A stretch of DNA of 53,117 nucleotides from an uncultured Clostridia bacterium (GTDB lineage Bacteria > Bacillota > Clostridia > TANB77 > CAG-508): the NCBI GenBank assembly GCA_944393485.1, contig CALYAJ010000003.1, positions 1 to 53,117 of the forward strand. Direction: 5' to 3'. The notes below the pieces were generated by a model. The model was not told the DNA's origin. It ran no database searches and worked only from the letters and a program-made list of their open reading frames with translations. Every line of letters begins with the position of its first letter. Within the stretch, counting starts at the first letter, position 1. Positions 24,922-32,938 of the stretch are shown in pieces. A program made the translations under genes and the position numbers.

Positions 24922-24962
24922 AAAAAGAGGGAAACGGGGCTGGTTCGTTATCCTTCTTTTTT
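24922..24962 (+). terminator. Terminator of the ABC exporter operon
   Basis: AAAAAGAGGGA (24922-24932) pairs, with one G-T pair, to TCCTTCTTTTT (24951-24961), and AACG/CGTT extend the stem inward. The distal arm supplies the T-run. A further ATAGAG/CTCTAT hairpin lies at about 24970-24996. Confidence 0.7.
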
Positions 24963-25003
24963 CATCTGTATAGAGCGATTTTCGAAACGTCTCTATTTCC
25001 AGA

Positions 25004-25032
25004 TTGACAAAAAAAATTAATTAAGATATTAT
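25004..25032 (+). promoter_or_regulatory. Promoter of the Asp23-DUF308 operon
   Basis: TTGACA (25004-25009), a 17-base spacer and TATTAT (25027-25032). The start of transcription would be about 50 bases before the Asp23 gene. Confidence 0.75.
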
Positions 25033-25093
25033 ATAAATAGGCATTATGGAAATAATTTATACAGAAATAATATAATATATAGGAGGTATAATT

Positions 25094-25486
25094 ATGGATG
25101 AAGAAAAAAATATAGACCAAGAAATTAATGTAGCAAATGAGGTTGTAGCAACAATAGCAGGAATGGCAGTTTCAAAAGTTGACGGTGTTGCTAAAATGGC
25201 AGGTGGTTTTACTGAAGGTTTAAAAGCTATAAGTGGTAAAAAACAAATGTCAAGAGGAATAAAAGTAGAAGCTGAAGGAGAAAATGTAAGAATAGAAATA
25301 AACATTATTGTAAGATATGGCGTAAATATAAAAGAAGTTGGACAAAATATTCAAGCAAAAGTAAAAGAAGAAGTAGAAAATATGACAGGAAATAAAGTCG
25401 AAAAAATTGTAGTAAATGTTCAAGGTGTAAAAGTTGACGATGATGATGATAAAAATGATAAAATAGATAATGAGGTGGAGGAATAA
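25094..25486 (+). CDS. Asp23/Gls24 family envelope stress protein
   Basis: The product has 130 residues, with TAGGAGGT before the ATG. The core reads VANEVVATIAGMAVSKVDGVA, then a conserved strand VRIEINIIVRYGVNI and MTGNKVEKIVVNVQGV, which is diagnostic of Asp23/Gls24 (DUF322). The C-terminus is a run of Asp/Asn/Lys. These proteins sit under the membrane and are linked to cell-wall or alkaline stress. It overlaps the next gene's extended frame but not its chosen start. Driven by the promoter at 25004. Confidence 0.9.
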   Translation: MDEEKNIDQEINVANEVVATIAGMAVSKVDGVAKMAGGFTEGLKAISGKKQMSRGIKVEAEGENVRIEINIIVRYGVNIKEVGQNIQAKVKEEVENMTGNKVEKIVVNVQGVKVDDDDDKNDKIDNEVEE

Positions 25487-25490
25487 TATT

Positions 25491-26027
25491 ATGAATTCAA
25501 TAAAAGATTTATTGAAGCAATCAGGAATGACCAATATTATAGTTTCTATTATATTTGGTATTTTTGGAGTAATATTATGTATTTTTCACGAACCAGCAAT
25601 GAAATTAATTTCTTGCTTAATTGGTTTACTGTTTTTAGTAGTTGGATTAGCTAGAATAGTAAATTATATAAAAGGCAGAGGAAGAGATGAATATCTAAAT
25701 GGGGATTTACTAATAGGAGTAATATTATCTGTATTTGGAATTGTTGCAATAGTATATATAAATACAATTGGAATGATTTTAAGAACAATAGTAGCAATAT
25801 GGATAATATATGCTGGAATTAGTAAGACATATTTATCATTAAAATTAAAAAATTTGGGAGCATCTGCCTGGATAGTAAGCTTAGTGTTATCAATAATAAT
25901 GATAATATTTGGAATATATATATTATTTAACACTGGAGCAATTATCACATTAATAGGAGCTATAATGATAGCATATGCAATTATAGATATAATAGAAAAT
26001 ATTATATTTATTAGAAAATTGAACTAA
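25491..26027 (+). CDS. DUF308/HdeD-like membrane protein
   Basis: The product has 178 residues. ATG 25491 follows GGTGGAGGAAT, and the longer frame from 25470 would swallow that ribosome site. Six hydrophobic helices come in three similar pairs (for example IVSIIFGIFGVILCIF and IVSLVLSIIMIIFGIYI), the repeat pattern of the HdeD/DUF308 family. Members of this family are small membrane proteins associated with acid or envelope stress in other bacteria. It is co-transcribed with Asp23, 4 bases after that stop, and may act as its membrane partner in place of AmaP (inference). Confidence 0.75.
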   Translation: MNSIKDLLKQSGMTNIIVSIIFGIFGVILCIFHEPAMKLISCLIGLLFLVVGLARIVNYIKGRGRDEYLNGDLLIGVILSVFGIVAIVYINTIGMILRTIVAIWIIYAGISKTYLSLKLKNLGASAWIVSLVLSIIMIIFGIYILFNTGAIITLIGAIMIAYAIIDIIENIIFIRKLN

Positions 26028-26058
26028 ATTAATTAATCTATAAATAATCATAAAAGAA

Positions 26059-26094
26059 AAATCGCTAGAAAAGTTATATTTCTAGCGATTTTTT
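26059..26094 (+). terminator. Terminator of the Asp23-DUF308 operon
   Basis: A 13-bp perfect stem, AAATCGCTAGAAA with TTTCTAGCGATTT (26059-26071 and 26079-26091), with a seven-base loop and a T-run. Confidence 0.9.
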
Positions 26095-26199
26095 GCGGTT
26101 AAAATACAAAAATTAAATTTACAAATAAAACACATTTCGGGAATAATATGGAAATAATTTATATGTAAAATAAATGCATACTAAAAAGAAAGGAGCTGA

Positions 26200-26847
26200 T
26201 GCCAAATAGAAAGCGAACTGATATACACAAATAAAGAAATTCAGCAAAACGAAAAATTAACAGTAAAGAGTGACATATTTAAAGAAATAATGAATATTTA
26301 CTCGCTTAGCATAGAAGAAATTAACAAAATCATAAAGGAAATGGAGGTGAAATATAAGGAATTAAATTTAATAGATCATGTTAAATGTAGAATAAAAAGC
26401 CCCAAAAGTATAGTGAATAAGATGAAAAAGAAAAAATATAATTTAACATATAAAGAAATGATTGATAAAGTTAATGATATTGCCGGAATAAGAATTATTT
26501 GCCCATTTAAAGAAAATGTTTATTTAGTAAGAAATATTTTGGTAAATAATCCTAAAATTAAGGTTTTAAATGAAAAGGATTATATTCAAAAACCTAAGAA
26601 AAGCGGTTATTCAAGCTTACATTTAATTGTAGAAATACCAGTAAAAACAGAGCTTGGAGAAATTTATGCAAAAGCTGAAATACAAATAAGAACAATGGCA
26701 ATGGACTTTTGGGCAAGTCTAGAACATGAATTAAAATATAAAAATAGTAATGTTACAAAAGCAGCATCTAAAAAATTACTAAAAGCTGCCAAAGTAATGA
26801 ATAAGCTAGATTACGAAATGTCGCTACTAGCAAATGAAATACGATAA
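26200..26847 (+). CDS. Small alarmone synthetase (RelA/SpoT domain), disrupted start
   Basis: The intact frame from ATG 26290 encodes 185 residues, but coding character continues upstream to 26200. Synthetase marks are DHVKCRIKSPKSI, VNDIAGIRIICPF, KKSGYSSLHL and AEIQIRT followed by MDFWASLEHELKYK, as in RelQ/YjbM-type pppGpp synthetases without hydrolase or regulatory domains. A good ribosome site (AAGGAG, 26190-26195) precedes ATG 26199, which reads in the wrong frame and stops after 11 codons. Removing one C from 26202-26203 would give a start MQIESELIYTNK fused to the rest. So this is either a one-base indel or a shortened protein from the weak start at 26290. Confidence 0.8.
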   Translation, partial: CQIESELIYTNKEIQQNEKLTVKSDIFKEIMNIYSLSIEEINKIIKEMEVKYKELNLIDHVKCRIKSPKSIVNKMKKKKYNLTYKEMIDKVNDIAGIRIICPFKENVYLVRNILVNNPKIKVLNEKDYIQKPKKSGYSSLHLIVEIPVKTELGEIYAKAEIQIRTMAMDFWASLEHELKYKNSNVTKAASKKLLKAAKVMNKLDYEMSLLANEIR

Positions 26848-26886
26848 GATACGTTAAATTCCCCTTTTATTTAAATAGATATATTT

Positions 26887-26926
26887 AACCACTCTAAGAA
26901 CATAAGATTTTTAGAGTGGTTTGTTT
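26887..26926 (+). terminator. Terminator of the alarmone synthetase
   Basis: AACCACTCTAA (26887-26897) pairs with TTAGAGTGGTT (26911-26921), followed by a T-rich tract. Confidence 0.8.
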
Positions 26927-26964
26927 TATACAATAGGAAAGTTATACTTTCCTATTGTATAAAA
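26924..26964. repeat. 18-bp perfect hairpin, related to the one at 21182
   Basis: The arms 26924-26941 and 26947-26964 are exact complements around TTATA. The core ATAGGAAA/TTTCCTAT is shared with 21182-21219. It overlaps the T-rich tail of the preceding terminator. Confidence 0.7.
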
Positions 26965-27120
26965 GTCGTTTTGCTCCAGAGGTTGCACACAATTTTACTA
27001 CGTAAAATTGGCGCAGAACAAATTTACGGAAAGCCAAAGAGAAAAAAGATAAATTTAGCACAAATATTAAGGCTTTCCAATTTGTTTTCACTATTATTTT
27101 TTAAAATATTCTTAAAATAT

Positions 27121-27149
27121 TTGTTTTTAGTAAAATAATATAGTATTAT
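27121..27149 (+). promoter_or_regulatory. Possible promoter of the P-type ATPase
   Basis: TTGTTT (27121-27126), a 17-base spacer and TATTAT (27144-27149). Only moderate matches, in a very AT-rich stretch where chance hits are common. Confidence 0.4.
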
Positions 27150-27201
27150 TATATGGTGTATGATACAATACAAAAAATTCAAAAGAGAAGGAGTGTAAAT
27201 T

Positions 27202-29538
27202 TTGGATAAAGAAGAATTAAAAGGCTTGAATGATGAACAAGTACAAGAAAGAATAAAAGAAGGAAAAATAAATAAAGTAGAAGATGATAAAACAAGAACA
27301 AATTGGGAAATAATTCGTGATAATGTGTGCACATTATTTAACTTATTTAATTTATTAATAGCAATAGCTTTAATTGCAGTAAAAGCATATACAAATTTAG
27401 CATATATGCTGATAATTATAATAAATATAGTTATTGGAATAGCTCAAGAAATACATGCTAGAAATTTAGTGCAAAAGTTATCTGTATTAAAAGTTTCAAA
27501 AGCACTAGTTGTTAGAAATGGAAAAGAAAAAGAAATGAACATAGATGAAATTGTTCTAGATGATATAATCATTTTAGATGCTGGAAGACAAATATGTGCA
27601 GATTCTATAGTAGAAGAAGGAGAAGTTGAAGTAAATGAATCTTTACTTACAGGAGAATCTGACACAATATTAAAACAAAAAGGAGATAAATTATTATCAG
27701 GTAGTTATGTAGTTAGCGGAAAATGTTATTCTAAAGTAGAAAAAGTAGGAAAAGATAATTTTGCAGCACAAATTACCAGTGAAACTAAAAAATATAAAAG
27801 AGCAGAATCAGAGCTTGTTAATTCTATGAAAAAGGTAACACATTTTACAAGTTTTGTAATAATACCAGTAGGATTAATTCTATTTGTACAAGCATATTTC
27901 TTTAGAAATGTTGATATAACAAATTCTGTTGTTTCGACTGCAGCAGCACTTTTAGGAATGCTTCCAAAGGGACTTATGCTTTTGATTACAATATCACTTG
28001 CAACAGGTGTAATAAAACTTGCAAAAAAACGAGTATTAGTTCAAGATTTGTATAGTGTAGAAACATTAGCACATATAGATACTTTATGCCTAGATAAAAC
28101 AGGAACAATTACAGAAGGAAGAATGAAAGTAGACAGTGTAAATGTATATAATGAAAAATGTATGCCACATTCTTTACAAAAAATGATGACAGCATTTGTT
28201 AATGAAATGACAGATAATAATGCAACATTTATGGCACTTAAAGATTATTACAAAGGTGATGACAAATTTGAAGTTGCAGATACAATGGCATTTTCTTCTG
28301 AAAGAAAATGGAGTTCTATAAGCTTTAAAAACGAAGGATCAATAGTATTAGGAGCCCCAGAAAGATTAATAGAAAAAAGTAGTATGCAAATGCCCGAAGA
28401 AATAATATCAGCTCAAAAAGCTGGAAAAAGAATGTTATTTATAGCATATACAAGCAAAGTTGTAAGTGACGAAAATTTACCTAGCTTAGAGATTGTTGCT
28501 GCAATCACATTAGATGATCCATTAAGAAAAAATGCAAAAGAAATGCTAGGATTCTTCAAAAGACAAAATGTTGATATAAAAGTAATTTCTGGAGATAATC
28601 CATTAACAGTATCAAGCATTGCAAAAAAAGCAGGCTTAGAATCATATGATTCATATATTGATTTATCAAGTATAAGTTCAGATGATGAAATACCAGCATT
28701 AGTAGATAAATATAGTGTATTTGCAAGAGTTATGCCACATCAAAAAAGCATAATTGTAAAAGCACTTCAAGAAAAAGGACATTCAGTAGCTATGACAGGT
28801 GATGGAGTTAATGATGTAATAGCATTAAAACAAGCTGATTGTAGTATTACTCTACCAGAAGCATCTGATATTGCAAGACAAGTATCACAAATTGTATTAT
28901 TAAATTCAGATTTTAGTGTATTAAAAGATGTATTAATGGAAGGTAGAAGAGTTGTTAATAATATAACAAATGTAGCTAGAATATTCTTTATAAAAACAAT
29001 ATATTCAATGTTATTATCATTATTTAATATAATAACAAATACTGCATTCCCATTTATACCAATACAAATTACACTAATAGATTTAGTAATTGAAGGTTAT
29101 ACATCATTCTTCTTATCATTTAAAGAAAACTCTAAACCAATTAAAGGAACATTTTTACGAACAGTTATAAAAAATGCTCTGCCATATGCATTAGCAATAA
29201 TAGTAAGTATAGTTTTCTTAACATTTACAAGACAAGGACTAAACTTATCTGCTGAAGAAGCAGAAACTGCAATGTATTTGGCAATTGGAGGAATAAGTGT
29301 TTTGGCAGTAATAGAAGCATGTAGACCTTTTACAAAAATAAGTACATTTTTATGTACAACTACAGCTATTGGATATTTATTTGCAGTATTTTTATTTAAA
29401 AATTTATTACATTTAACACCAATAACAGAGAATATATTAATTATATTTATAGTTAATCTAATATTAGCTTATATATTTATTATAGGAATGAAAACATTAA
29501 TTAACAATTTAGGTAGAGAATTAAAAGATAAAATTTAA
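27202..29538 (+). CDS. P-type cation ATPase, CtpE-like
   Basis: The product has 778 residues, starting at TTG 27202 after GAAGGAG. Motifs: LLTGES (about 150, dephosphorylation loop), DKTGTITEG with the phosphorylated Asp (about 297), and TGDGVNDVIALKQAD (about 533). Helix M4 reads LLGMLPKGLMLL, with PKGL in place of the PEGL of SERCA-type pumps, a mark of the CtpE group. CtpE of mycobacteria is reported to import calcium. Ion specificity here is inferred. Helices at about 45-85, 215-275 and the C-terminal six give the usual ten. It is a single-gene unit ended by a terminator. Confidence 0.9.
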   Translation: MDKEELKGLNDEQVQERIKEGKINKVEDDKTRTNWEIIRDNVCTLFNLFNLLIAIALIAVKAYTNLAYMLIIIINIVIGIAQEIHARNLVQKLSVLKVSKALVVRNGKEKEMNIDEIVLDDIIILDAGRQICADSIVEEGEVEVNESLLTGESDTILKQKGDKLLSGSYVVSGKCYSKVEKVGKDNFAAQITSETKKYKRAESELVNSMKKVTHFTSFVIIPVGLILFVQAYFFRNVDITNSVVSTAAALLGMLPKGLMLLITISLATGVIKLAKKRVLVQDLYSVETLAHIDTLCLDKTGTITEGRMKVDSVNVYNEKCMPHSLQKMMTAFVNEMTDNNATFMALKDYYKGDDKFEVADTMAFSSERKWSSISFKNEGSIVLGAPERLIEKSSMQMPEEIISAQKAGKRMLFIAYTSKVVSDENLPSLEIVAAITLDDPLRKNAKEMLGFFKRQNVDIKVISGDNPLTVSSIAKKAGLESYDSYIDLSSISSDDEIPALVDKYSVFARVMPHQKSIIVKALQEKGHSVAMTGDGVNDVIALKQADCSITLPEASDIARQVSQIVLLNSDFSVLKDVLMEGRRVVNNITNVARIFFIKTIYSMLLSLFNIITNTAFPFIPIQITLIDLVIEGYTSFFLSFKENSKPIKGTFLRTVIKNALPYALAIIVSIVFLTFTRQGLNLSAEEAETAMYLAIGGISVLAVIEACRPFTKISTFLCTTTAIGYLFAVFLFKNLLHLTPITENILIIFIVNLILAYIFIIGMKTLINNLGRELKDKI

Positions 29539-29541
29539 ATT

Positions 29542-29577
29542 AAACAAAAAGTGTATCATCAAAGATACACTTTTTTG
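29542..29577 (+). terminator. Terminator of the P-type ATPase
   Basis: AAACAAAAAGTGTATC pairs with GATACACTTTTTTGTTT, with one unpaired T, around a six-base loop. The A/T arms could let it work in both directions. Confidence 0.85.
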
Positions 29578-29652
29578 TTTATAGTAGGTATAGAAAAAAA
29601 ATACAAAATGTGATAAAATATTTAAATAATCAAAAGATGAATGGGTGAAAAT

Positions 29653-30441
29653 ATGATTTTTATTAATATTTGTTTAATAATATTTGCAATAATAGGTTTG
29701 CTTTTAATATATTCTGGAATATCTGGAATGTTGATGGATGTTACTAGAAAAAGAAAGATAAGAAAAAGAAGATTTGTAATACTAATATTAGGAATATTAG
29801 TAGATTTATTATGCTTTTTTGGAAAAGAGAATATTTTTATAGAATATTTATCAATATTTTTTGCAATAAGTTTTGTAATCTTTTTAATTGCAAATATAGG
29901 AATAAATTTTGTAAAACATAAAAAAGAATATAATGCGTTAATAGTTCTTGGCGGAATTTTAAGACATGGATATCAGTTAAGTGATGCAGTAAAAAGAAGA
30001 CTTGATTCAGCAATAAAAGTATATAAAAAGCAAAGCAAAAAGCCTAAAATTATTGTATCTGGTGGAATGATTCGTAAACAAGAACTAACAGAAGCAGAAG
30101 CAATGAAAAAATATCTAGTAGAAAAAGGGATAAGTGAATCAGATATAATAGAAGAAGGAAAATCTAAAAACACACTTGAAAATTTTAAGTTTTCAAAGAA
30201 AATATTGAATGAATTAAAAATAACAGAAAATATTGCATTTGTAACAAATAATTTTCATATTTTAAGATCAAAAATATATTCTAAAAAAGTTGGAATAAAA
30301 GCAGATGGAATTTCTTCACCAACTAGATGGTATTATTATCTAGATGCATTAATGAATGAATACTTAGCTTTATTAGTTTTATATAAATGGATTTTTATAA
30401 TTTATTTAATACTAGAAGTAATTTTAATAATATTAATTTAA
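29653..30441 (+). CDS. YdcF/SanA-like DUF218 membrane protein
   Basis: The product has 262 residues. The ATG at 29653 follows GGGTGAAA and is preferred over the ATG at 29641. Two or three N-terminal helices (about 2-25, 37-50 and 58-80) and one C-terminal helix flank a DUF218 domain: NALIVLGGIL, RRLDSAIKVYKK, KIIVSGGM, EAEAMKKYL and SKNTLENFKFSK followed by VTNNFHILRS. DUF218 proteins (YdcF, SanA, ElyC) affect envelope integrity and lipid carrier metabolism in other bacteria. It is followed after 11 bases by nadD and is probably co-transcribed with it. Confidence 0.85.
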   Translation: MIFINICLIIFAIIGLLLIYSGISGMLMDVTRKRKIRKRRFVILILGILVDLLCFFGKENIFIEYLSIFFAISFVIFLIANIGINFVKHKKEYNALIVLGGILRHGYQLSDAVKRRLDSAIKVYKKQSKKPKIIVSGGMIRKQELTEAEAMKKYLVEKGISESDIIEEGKSKNTLENFKFSKKILNELKITENIAFVTNNFHILRSKIYSKKVGIKADGISSPTRWYYYLDALMNEYLALLVLYKWIFIIYLILEVILIILI

Positions 30442-30452
30442 TGGAGGAAAAA

Positions 30453-31046
30453 ATGAAAAAGTATGGCTTTTTTGGAGGAGCATTTAATCCACCAACTATT
30501 GCCCATGAAAAGCTTGCAATAGAAATAGCGGAAAAATTTAATTTAGATAAAGTATTTTTTGTACCAGTAGGAAATTTTTATAAAAAGCAAGATTTAGCAG
30601 ATCAAAATAAAAGATTTGAAATGCTAAAATTAATTTCAAATGATAAAGTAGATGCATTACCAATAGAATTAAATATAAATAAAAATTTAAATACATCTGA
30701 AGCATTAGAACTTATAAATAATAATTATCAGGATGCAGAAAGATATTTTATCATGGGAGGAGACAATATAGAAAAATTGCCTACATGGCAAAATCCAGAA
30801 AAGTGTTTAAATGGAAATAAATTTATTGCAATAGAAAGAGGAAAGAATTTAGAAAAAGTAATACAAAGTGATGATTTACTAAAAAAATATTCTTCAAATA
30901 TATTTACTTTTAAGAATGATAATTTATCAACATATAATTCTACAGAAGTAAGAAATGCCATAAAAGCAGGAAAAGAAGATGTGGTTGATAAAATGTTAAA
31001 TAAGAAAGTGTATTCATATATAAAAATAGAAAATTTATATAAATAA
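30453..31046 (+). CDS. nadD: Nicotinate-nucleotide adenylyltransferase (NadD-like)
   Basis: The product has 197 residues. ATG 30453 follows GGAGG (30443-30447), while the longer frame from 30387 lies inside the preceding gene. The nucleotidyl transfer motif is GGAFNPPTIAH (residues 6-16), a T-x-x-H variant, and the C-terminal NSTEVR replaces the usual ISSTxIR. The FIMGGDNIEKLPTWQNPE segment is typical of NadD. It makes nicotinate adenine dinucleotide from NaMN and ATP in the cytoplasm. The atypical motif residues leave a small chance of another cytidylyl- or adenylyltransferase. Confidence 0.85.
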   Translation: MKKYGFFGGAFNPPTIAHEKLAIEIAEKFNLDKVFFVPVGNFYKKQDLADQNKRFEMLKLISNDKVDALPIELNINKNLNTSEALELINNNYQDAERYFIMGGDNIEKLPTWQNPEKCLNGNKFIAIERGKNLEKVIQSDDLLKKYSSNIFTFKNDNLSTYNSTEVRNAIKAGKEDVVDKMLNKKVYSYIKIENLYK

Positions 31047-31059
31047 GGTGGGAATTAGT

Positions 31060-32178
31060 TTGAAAATATTATTAGTAATGGATCAATACGAAAATGCCAA
31101 TAATGGCACTACAATTTCTGCGAGGCGTTTTGCAGAAGGATTACGAAAAAGAGGACATGAAGTAAAAATATTAACAACTGGAACTGAAGGAGAAGATAAA
31201 TTTATAGTAAAAACATTAAGATTGCCAATAGGAATTTCTAAAATAATAAAGTCACAAGGCATGAGTTTTGCAGTTCCTAATAAAGATAAAATAAAAGAAG
31301 CTTTGCAAGATGTCGATATTGTACATTTTTATATGCCATTTTGGCTATCTAGAGCTACATTAAAAATTGCAGAAGAATTAAAAATACCACATACAGCTGC
31401 ATTTCATGTACAACCAGAAAATATAACCTACACTATAAAATTAGGGAAAAATGATTTTGCAAATAAAAAAATATATAGTGAATTTAGAGATGATTTCTTT
31501 AATAAATTTAGACATATACATTGTCCAAGTAATTTTATTGCTGATGAATTAAAAGCAAATAATTATACAGCCAAACTACATGTAATATCTAATGGAATAG
31601 AAGATAAATTTAAGTATATACCTAAAACAAAACATGATAAAATTTATATAACAATGGTAGGAAGATTATCGGGAGAAAAGCGTCAAGATTTGTTGTTTGA
31701 AGCAATCAAAAAATCAAAATATGAAAAAGATATACAATTAGTTTTGGCAGGAAAAGGACCTAAATATAAACAATATGTAAAAATGGGAGAAGAACTTACA
31801 AATAAGCCAATAATAGAATTTGTAGATGAAAAAGAATTAATGAAAATTTTAGAGCAAACAGATTTATATGTACATACATCAGATGCAGAGATAGAAGCAA
31901 TTTCTTGTTTGGAAGCTGTTGCATGTGGGAATGTACCAATAATTGCAAATAGCAATAAATCTGCAACACCACAATTTGCTTTAGATGCAAGAAGTTTATT
32001 TGAAGCTGGAAATAGTGATGATTTGGCAAAGAAAATTGATATGTGGCTTGAAAATAAAGAAGAATTAGAAAGAATGAGAAAAGTTTATAGCGAAAGTGCT
32101 GAAAAATATAGAATAGAAAAAAGTATGGAGAAAATTGAGGAGATGTTTAAAGATGAAATTAAAGAATATAGTATTTAA
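31060..32178 (+). CDS. GT4-family glycosyltransferase
   Basis: The product has 372 residues. The TTG at 31060 sits after AAGGTGGGA, and the GTG at 31048 lies inside that ribosome site. It is a two-lobe GT-B enzyme: the N-lobe has NNGTTISARRFAEGLRKRGHEV, and the C-lobe has MVGRLSGEKRQD, VLAGKGP and EIEAISCLEAVACGNVPI. That last stretch contains the E-x7-E type donor-binding motif (E-AISCLE). It probably transfers a sugar from a nucleotide sugar to a membrane lipid such as diacylglycerol, since the next gene overlaps by 26 bases and is a PlsC-like acyltransferase. That pairing is common in glycolipid and lipoteichoic acid pathways. The substrate is inferred. Confidence 0.85.
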   Translation: MKILLVMDQYENANNGTTISARRFAEGLRKRGHEVKILTTGTEGEDKFIVKTLRLPIGISKIIKSQGMSFAVPNKDKIKEALQDVDIVHFYMPFWLSRATLKIAEELKIPHTAAFHVQPENITYTIKLGKNDFANKKIYSEFRDDFFNKFRHIHCPSNFIADELKANNYTAKLHVISNGIEDKFKYIPKTKHDKIYITMVGRLSGEKRQDLLFEAIKKSKYEKDIQLVLAGKGPKYKQYVKMGEELTNKPIIEFVDEKELMKILEQTDLYVHTSDAEIEAISCLEAVACGNVPIIANSNKSATPQFALDARSLFEAGNSDDLAKKIDMWLENKEELERMRKVYSESAEKYRIEKSMEKIEEMFKDEIKEYSI

Positions 32179-32845
32179 TTTTATATCAAATACTGTATAT
32201 TATTTAATTGGCTGGCCAATACTTACTGTTATAAACAAAATATTTTTAGGATATAAAATTATAGGAAAGGAAAATTTAAAAAAGGTACAAGGCGGAAAAG
32301 TAACTATATCAAACCATATGCATTATTTAGACTGTACTATGAATGGATTAATGAATTTTCCGGACTTTGTGCGTTTTGTAACATTGGAATCTAATTTTAA
32401 AATTCCAGTTGCCGGTTTTTTAATTAAATTATTAAAAGCAATTCCTATACCAACTGATAAATCTAAGAAAAAGTATTTTTATGAATATGTTTCTCGACTA
32501 TTGCAAGAAGGAGAAACGGTTCATATTTATCCAGAAGGTGAGCTTAAAGTATATAATCAAAATTTAATGGATTTTAAAAAAGGTGCATTTGTTTTTGCAG
32601 TGGAAAATAATGTGCCAGTAGTACCAACAGTATTTGTAATTACTAAGCCAGAAGGAATTTATAAATATTATAAAAAGAAACCGGTTATTACACAGTTTGT
32701 ACTAGAACCAATATATCCAGATTTAAGCATACCAAATAAATTAGATAGAATAGAAAATATGAAAAAGAAATCTTATATAAGAATGAAATATTATTTGGAA
32801 AATCCAAATATGGTAGAAGAAGAGGAAAAGGCAGAGGTAATCTAA
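32153..32845 (+). CDS. PlsC-like lysophospholipid acyltransferase
   Basis: The product has 230 residues. ATG 32153 follows GAGGAGATG and overlaps the glycosyltransferase gene by 26 bases. The acyltransferase motif I is SNHMHYLD (NH-x4-D catalytic pair), motif III YPEGEL, and motif IV the VPVVPTV region. One hydrophobic helix at the N-terminus (about 8-28) suggests membrane association. It would acylate lysophosphatidic acid or a glycolipid intermediate. Its coupling with the GT4 gene points to glycolipid assembly. It ends in a terminator. Confidence 0.88.
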   Translation: MKLKNIVFNFISNTVYYLIGWPILTVINKIFLGYKIIGKENLKKVQGGKVTISNHMHYLDCTMNGLMNFPDFVRFVTLESNFKIPVAGFLIKLLKAIPIPTDKSKKKYFYEYVSRLLQEGETVHIYPEGELKVYNQNLMDFKKGAFVFAVENNVPVVPTVFVITKPEGIYKYYKKKPVITQFVLEPIYPDLSIPNKLDRIENMKKKSYIRMKYYLENPNMVEEEEKAEVI

Positions 32846-32846
32846 G

Positions 32847-32872
32847 AAAGGCGACATAAGGTCGCCTTTTTC
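32847..32872 (+). terminator. Terminator of the GT4-PlsC unit
   Basis: AAAGGCGAC (32847-32855), loop ATAAG, GTCGCCTTT (32861-32869) and a T-run. Confidence 0.9.
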
Positions 32873-32873
32873 C

Positions 32874-32902
32874 TTGCAATATACTTACATTTATTATATA
32901 AT
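32874..32902 (+). promoter_or_regulatory. Promoter of argS
   Basis: TTGCAA (32874-32879), a 17-base spacer and TATAAT (32897-32902). It leaves ATG 32903 right against the -10, so translation must begin at the ATG at 32939 instead. Confidence 0.8.
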
Positions 32903-32938
32903 ATGCACGTAAAAAGGGATAAGGAAAAGGTGAAAAAA

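Larger units (their letters stand above)
26848..27201 (+). other. Hairpin-rich spacer between the alarmone synthetase and the P-type ATPase
   Basis: This 354-base spacer has no gene. It holds, in order: a terminator (26887-26921), an 18-bp perfect hairpin (26924-26964), a 9-bp hairpin CAATTTTAC/GTAAAATTG with a TAC loop (26990-27010), and a large stem made of AACAAATT plus GGAAAGCC (27017-27035) pairing with GGCTTTCC plus AATTTGTT (27071-27086). The 26965-27035 part is GC-richer than its surroundings. The order suggests a structured RNA or a small palindromic mobile element. The remaining 115 bases are AT-rich, with a weak promoter. Confidence 0.6.

Noticed and set aside
32846..32938. T-box or riboswitch leader before argS (and before metG)
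   Set aside because: The argS leader after the promoter is only about 30 bases, and metG has 16 bases of spacer, far too short for a T-box.
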